35,263 nt of DNA, taken from contig NZ_JADKNH010000023.1 of NCBI RefSeq assembly GCF_015352425.1, positions 1 to 35,263 on the forward strand, in the 5' to 3' direction. The position numbers and the translations under genes were made by a program. This stretch comes from Fusibacter ferrireducens. Its GTDB lineage: Bacteria; Bacillota; Clostridia; Peptostreptococcales; Acidaminobacteraceae. Under the pieces are notes generated by a model. The model did no database searches. It was not told the origin of the DNA and worked only from the letters and a program-made list of their open reading frames with translations. Positions 33,594 through 35,263 of this stretch are shown one piece after another (position 1 is the first letter of the stretch; every line of letters starts with the position of its first letter).

Positions 33594-35102
33594 ATGAAAA
33601 AAGGATTTGATTCAGAAAAGTATCTCGAGGAACAATCTAAATTTATTCTCGAGCGTGTCAATAATTTCGATAAGCTCTACCTAGAATTTGGCGGTAAACT
33701 CATCTATGATATGCATGCCAAACGCGTACTACCTGGTTTTGATGAAAATGTCAAAATTAAATTACTACAAAAATTAAAAGACAAACTTGAAGTCATTATT
33801 TGCTTTTATGCAGGAGATATCGAGCGCAACAAAATTCGCGGCGATTTTGGCATCTCTTATGATATGGATGTCTTAAAACTGATAGATGATCTCAGAGGCA
33901 ACGGCCTTGAAATCAACAGCGTGGTGATTACACGTTACGAAAATCAACCTGCTGCAACAGTCTTTATCAATAAGCTGGACCAAATGGGTATCAAAGTATA
34001 CAAACACAGCCCCACAAAAGGCTACCCTACTGAAGTGGATACCATTGTCAGCGATGAAGGCTACGGCCAAAACCCTTACATTGAAACCACCAAACCCATT
34101 GTGGTGGTCACAGCGCCAGGGCCGGGTAGCGGTAAGCTCGCAACTTGCTTAAGTCAACTTTATCATGAAAATAAGCAGGGGCGTAAAGCAGGTTACTCTA
34201 AGTTTGAGACCTTTCCAGTGTGGAATATGCCTCTAAAACACCCGCTCAACATTGCTTATGAAGCTGCTACTGTGGATTTAAAAGATGTGAACATGGTGGA
34301 CCCTTTCCACTTAGAAACTTATGGTGAAATTACTGTCAACTACAATAGAGACGTTGAAACCTTCCCCGTTTTAAAACGCATTATTGAAAAAATCACCGGC
34401 ACGGAATCCATGTATCAATCGCCCACTGACATGGGGGTAAACCGGATTGCCTTTGGCATCACTGATGATGAAGTCATCAAAGAGGCTTCACGTCAAGAAA
34501 TTATTCGCCGCTACTTTAAAACCGGTTGCGAATACAAAAAAGGTCTCTGTGATTTAGACACTTATAATCACGCTAAGATGATCATGGAAGAACTTGAGTT
34601 AAAGCCCAACCACCGAATTGTCGTCGATCCAGCCAGAGCATATTCCAAATCATTGTCTGAAAAATATGGTCTTGACACAGCTGTGCCGACCATGGCATTG
34701 GCTCTTCATAACGGCGATATCGTCACGGGTAAGAACAATCAAGTGATGGATGCCGCAGCAGCTTGTATTCTCAACGCACTAAAAAAATACACTGGCATAT
34801 CGGATGAGATGCATCTCCTATCCCCTGCCATACTCAATCCAATCATCAAACTCAAAACGGAATCGTTAGGCGACAAGACTGCCCTTTTGGATTTAGAAGA
34901 AGTCTTAATTGCACTCTCAATCAGCGCCGCTTTCAATCCAATTGCTCAAGTTGCCTTGGACGCACTTGAAAGCATTCGAGAATGCCAAGCACATACAACC
35001 GTCATCATGCATAGTAACAATGAAGCCACCCTTAGAAATCTCGGCATTGACTTCACAAGCGATCCGCAGTTTTCATCCACGAGCTTATTCTATGGCAACT
35101 GA
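33594..35102 (+). CDS. DUF1846 family protein
   Basis: The protein of 502 residues belongs to the DUF1846 family of large cytoplasmic proteins found in Firmicutes, with the characteristic [23 protein letters not shown] (P-loop-like GPGSGK), [24 protein letters not shown] and [15 protein letters not shown] regions. Function is unknown. An upstream ATG at 33582 is in frame, but its codon is followed by GGAGG, which is the ribosome site for the ATG at 33594, so I start there. The gene is followed within 50 bases by the end of a group II intron on the opposite strand. Confidence 0.88.
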   Translation: MKKGFDSEKYLEEQSKFILERVNNFDKLYLEFGGKLIYDMHAKRVLPGFDENVKIKLLQKLKDKLEVIICFYAGDIERNKIRGDFGISYDMDVLKLIDDLRGNGLEINSVVITRYENQPAATVFINKLDQMGIKVYKHSPTKGYPTEVDTIVSDEGYGQNPYIETTKPIVVVTAPGPGSGKLATCLSQLYHENKQGRKAGYSKFETFPVWNMPLKHPLNIAYEAATVDLKDVNMVDPFHLETYGEITVNYNRDVETFPVLKRIIEKITGTESMYQSPTDMGVNRIAFGITDDEVIKEASRQEIIRRYFKTGCEYKKGLCDLDTYNHAKMIMEELELKPNHRIVVDPARAYSKSLSEKYGLDTAVPTMALALHNGDIVTGKNNQVMDAAAACILNALKKYTGISDEMHLLSPAILNPIIKLKTESLGDKTALLDLEEVLIALSISAAFNPIAQVALDALESIRECQAHTTVIMHSNNEATLRNLGIDFTSDPQFSSTSLFYGN

Positions 35103-35147
35103 TGAATCCCTCTGTGAACAGCATCTAAATAGAGTCCGAGTAAATAG

Positions 35148-35263
35148 AGTAGAAAGATAACTGCAAGAATTATCTCCCTCTCATTGAACCGTACGTACGG
35201 GTCTCGTATACGGCTCTACAACTTATATTCCAACTTATCTTAGATAATAATTTAAAGGATTGA
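35148..35263 (-). mobile_element. 3' end of a group II intron (domains V and VI)
   Basis: On the minus strand, positions 35217-35187 give GAGCCGTA...TACGGTTC, the 31-base domain V hairpin with the catalytic AGC near its base and a two-base bulge. A second hairpin AGATAA/TTATCT at 35176-35156 fits domain VI, and CTACTC (35153-35148) fits a 3' splice end. The body, with the reverse transcriptase if any, lies beyond the right edge. The intron is opposite to the DUF1846 gene and does not interrupt it. Confidence 0.8.

Overview
The window looks like chromosomal DNA of an anaerobic, AT-rich Firmicute, most likely a member of the Clostridia. The reasons are AT-rich intergenic DNA, strong AAGGAG/GGAGG ribosome binding sites, poly-T hairpin terminators and clostridial-type protein families. 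I cannot name the species. Almost all genes lie on the minus strand.

Region 1 (1-7010) is the most unusual part: an integron-like gene-cassette array. A tyrosine recombinase (5862-6989) reads towards six cassettes that all lie in the same direction. Each cassette ends in a long imperfect palindrome with attC logic: RYYYAAC-type left core, GTTRRRY-type right core, a short stem with one extra base, and internal hairpins. The first bases of each cassette are complementary to the sequence just before its own attC, as expected of a unit that passes through a circle. Four cassettes carry one gene each (HNH protein, potassium-channel-like protein, two unknowns) and two carry no convincing gene. The recombinase has all catalytic residues of the family but lacks the extra helix region that defines IntI integron integrases, and it has an unusual N-terminal module. 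A 287-bp sequence is duplicated at the two ends of the array.

Region 2 (7011-12163) holds a small membrane protein, 20-bp tandem repeats, a three-gene ABC-2 type exporter with a 36-bp palindromic operator in front of it, and an ArsR-type regulator that probably binds there.

Region 3 (12190-28709) is a complete 1,2-propanediol utilisation (pdu) microcompartment operon on the minus strand, running from pduA to a terminator at 12190. The order is pduA B C D E G H K J L, eutJ-like, M N O P S, a membrane protein, pduT, a second pduT-like gene and a membrane-anchored FMN-binding protein. The B12-dependent diol dehydratase (PduCDE) makes propionaldehyde from propanediol. PduGH reactivates it and PduO makes the cobalamin cofactor. 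PduP and PduL convert the aldehyde to propionyl-CoA and propionyl-phosphate, and PduQ reduces aldehyde to propanol. PduS and PduT can carry electrons through the shell, and the distal membrane and flavin proteins suggest an onward route to the membrane.

Region 4 (28720-35263) holds the probable regulators of pdu, a PocR-domain histidine kinase and an AraC-type response regulator, then divergent pduQ, a lipoprotein, and a DUF1846 protein. The right edge is the 3' end (domains V and VI) of a group II intron whose body lies outside the window.
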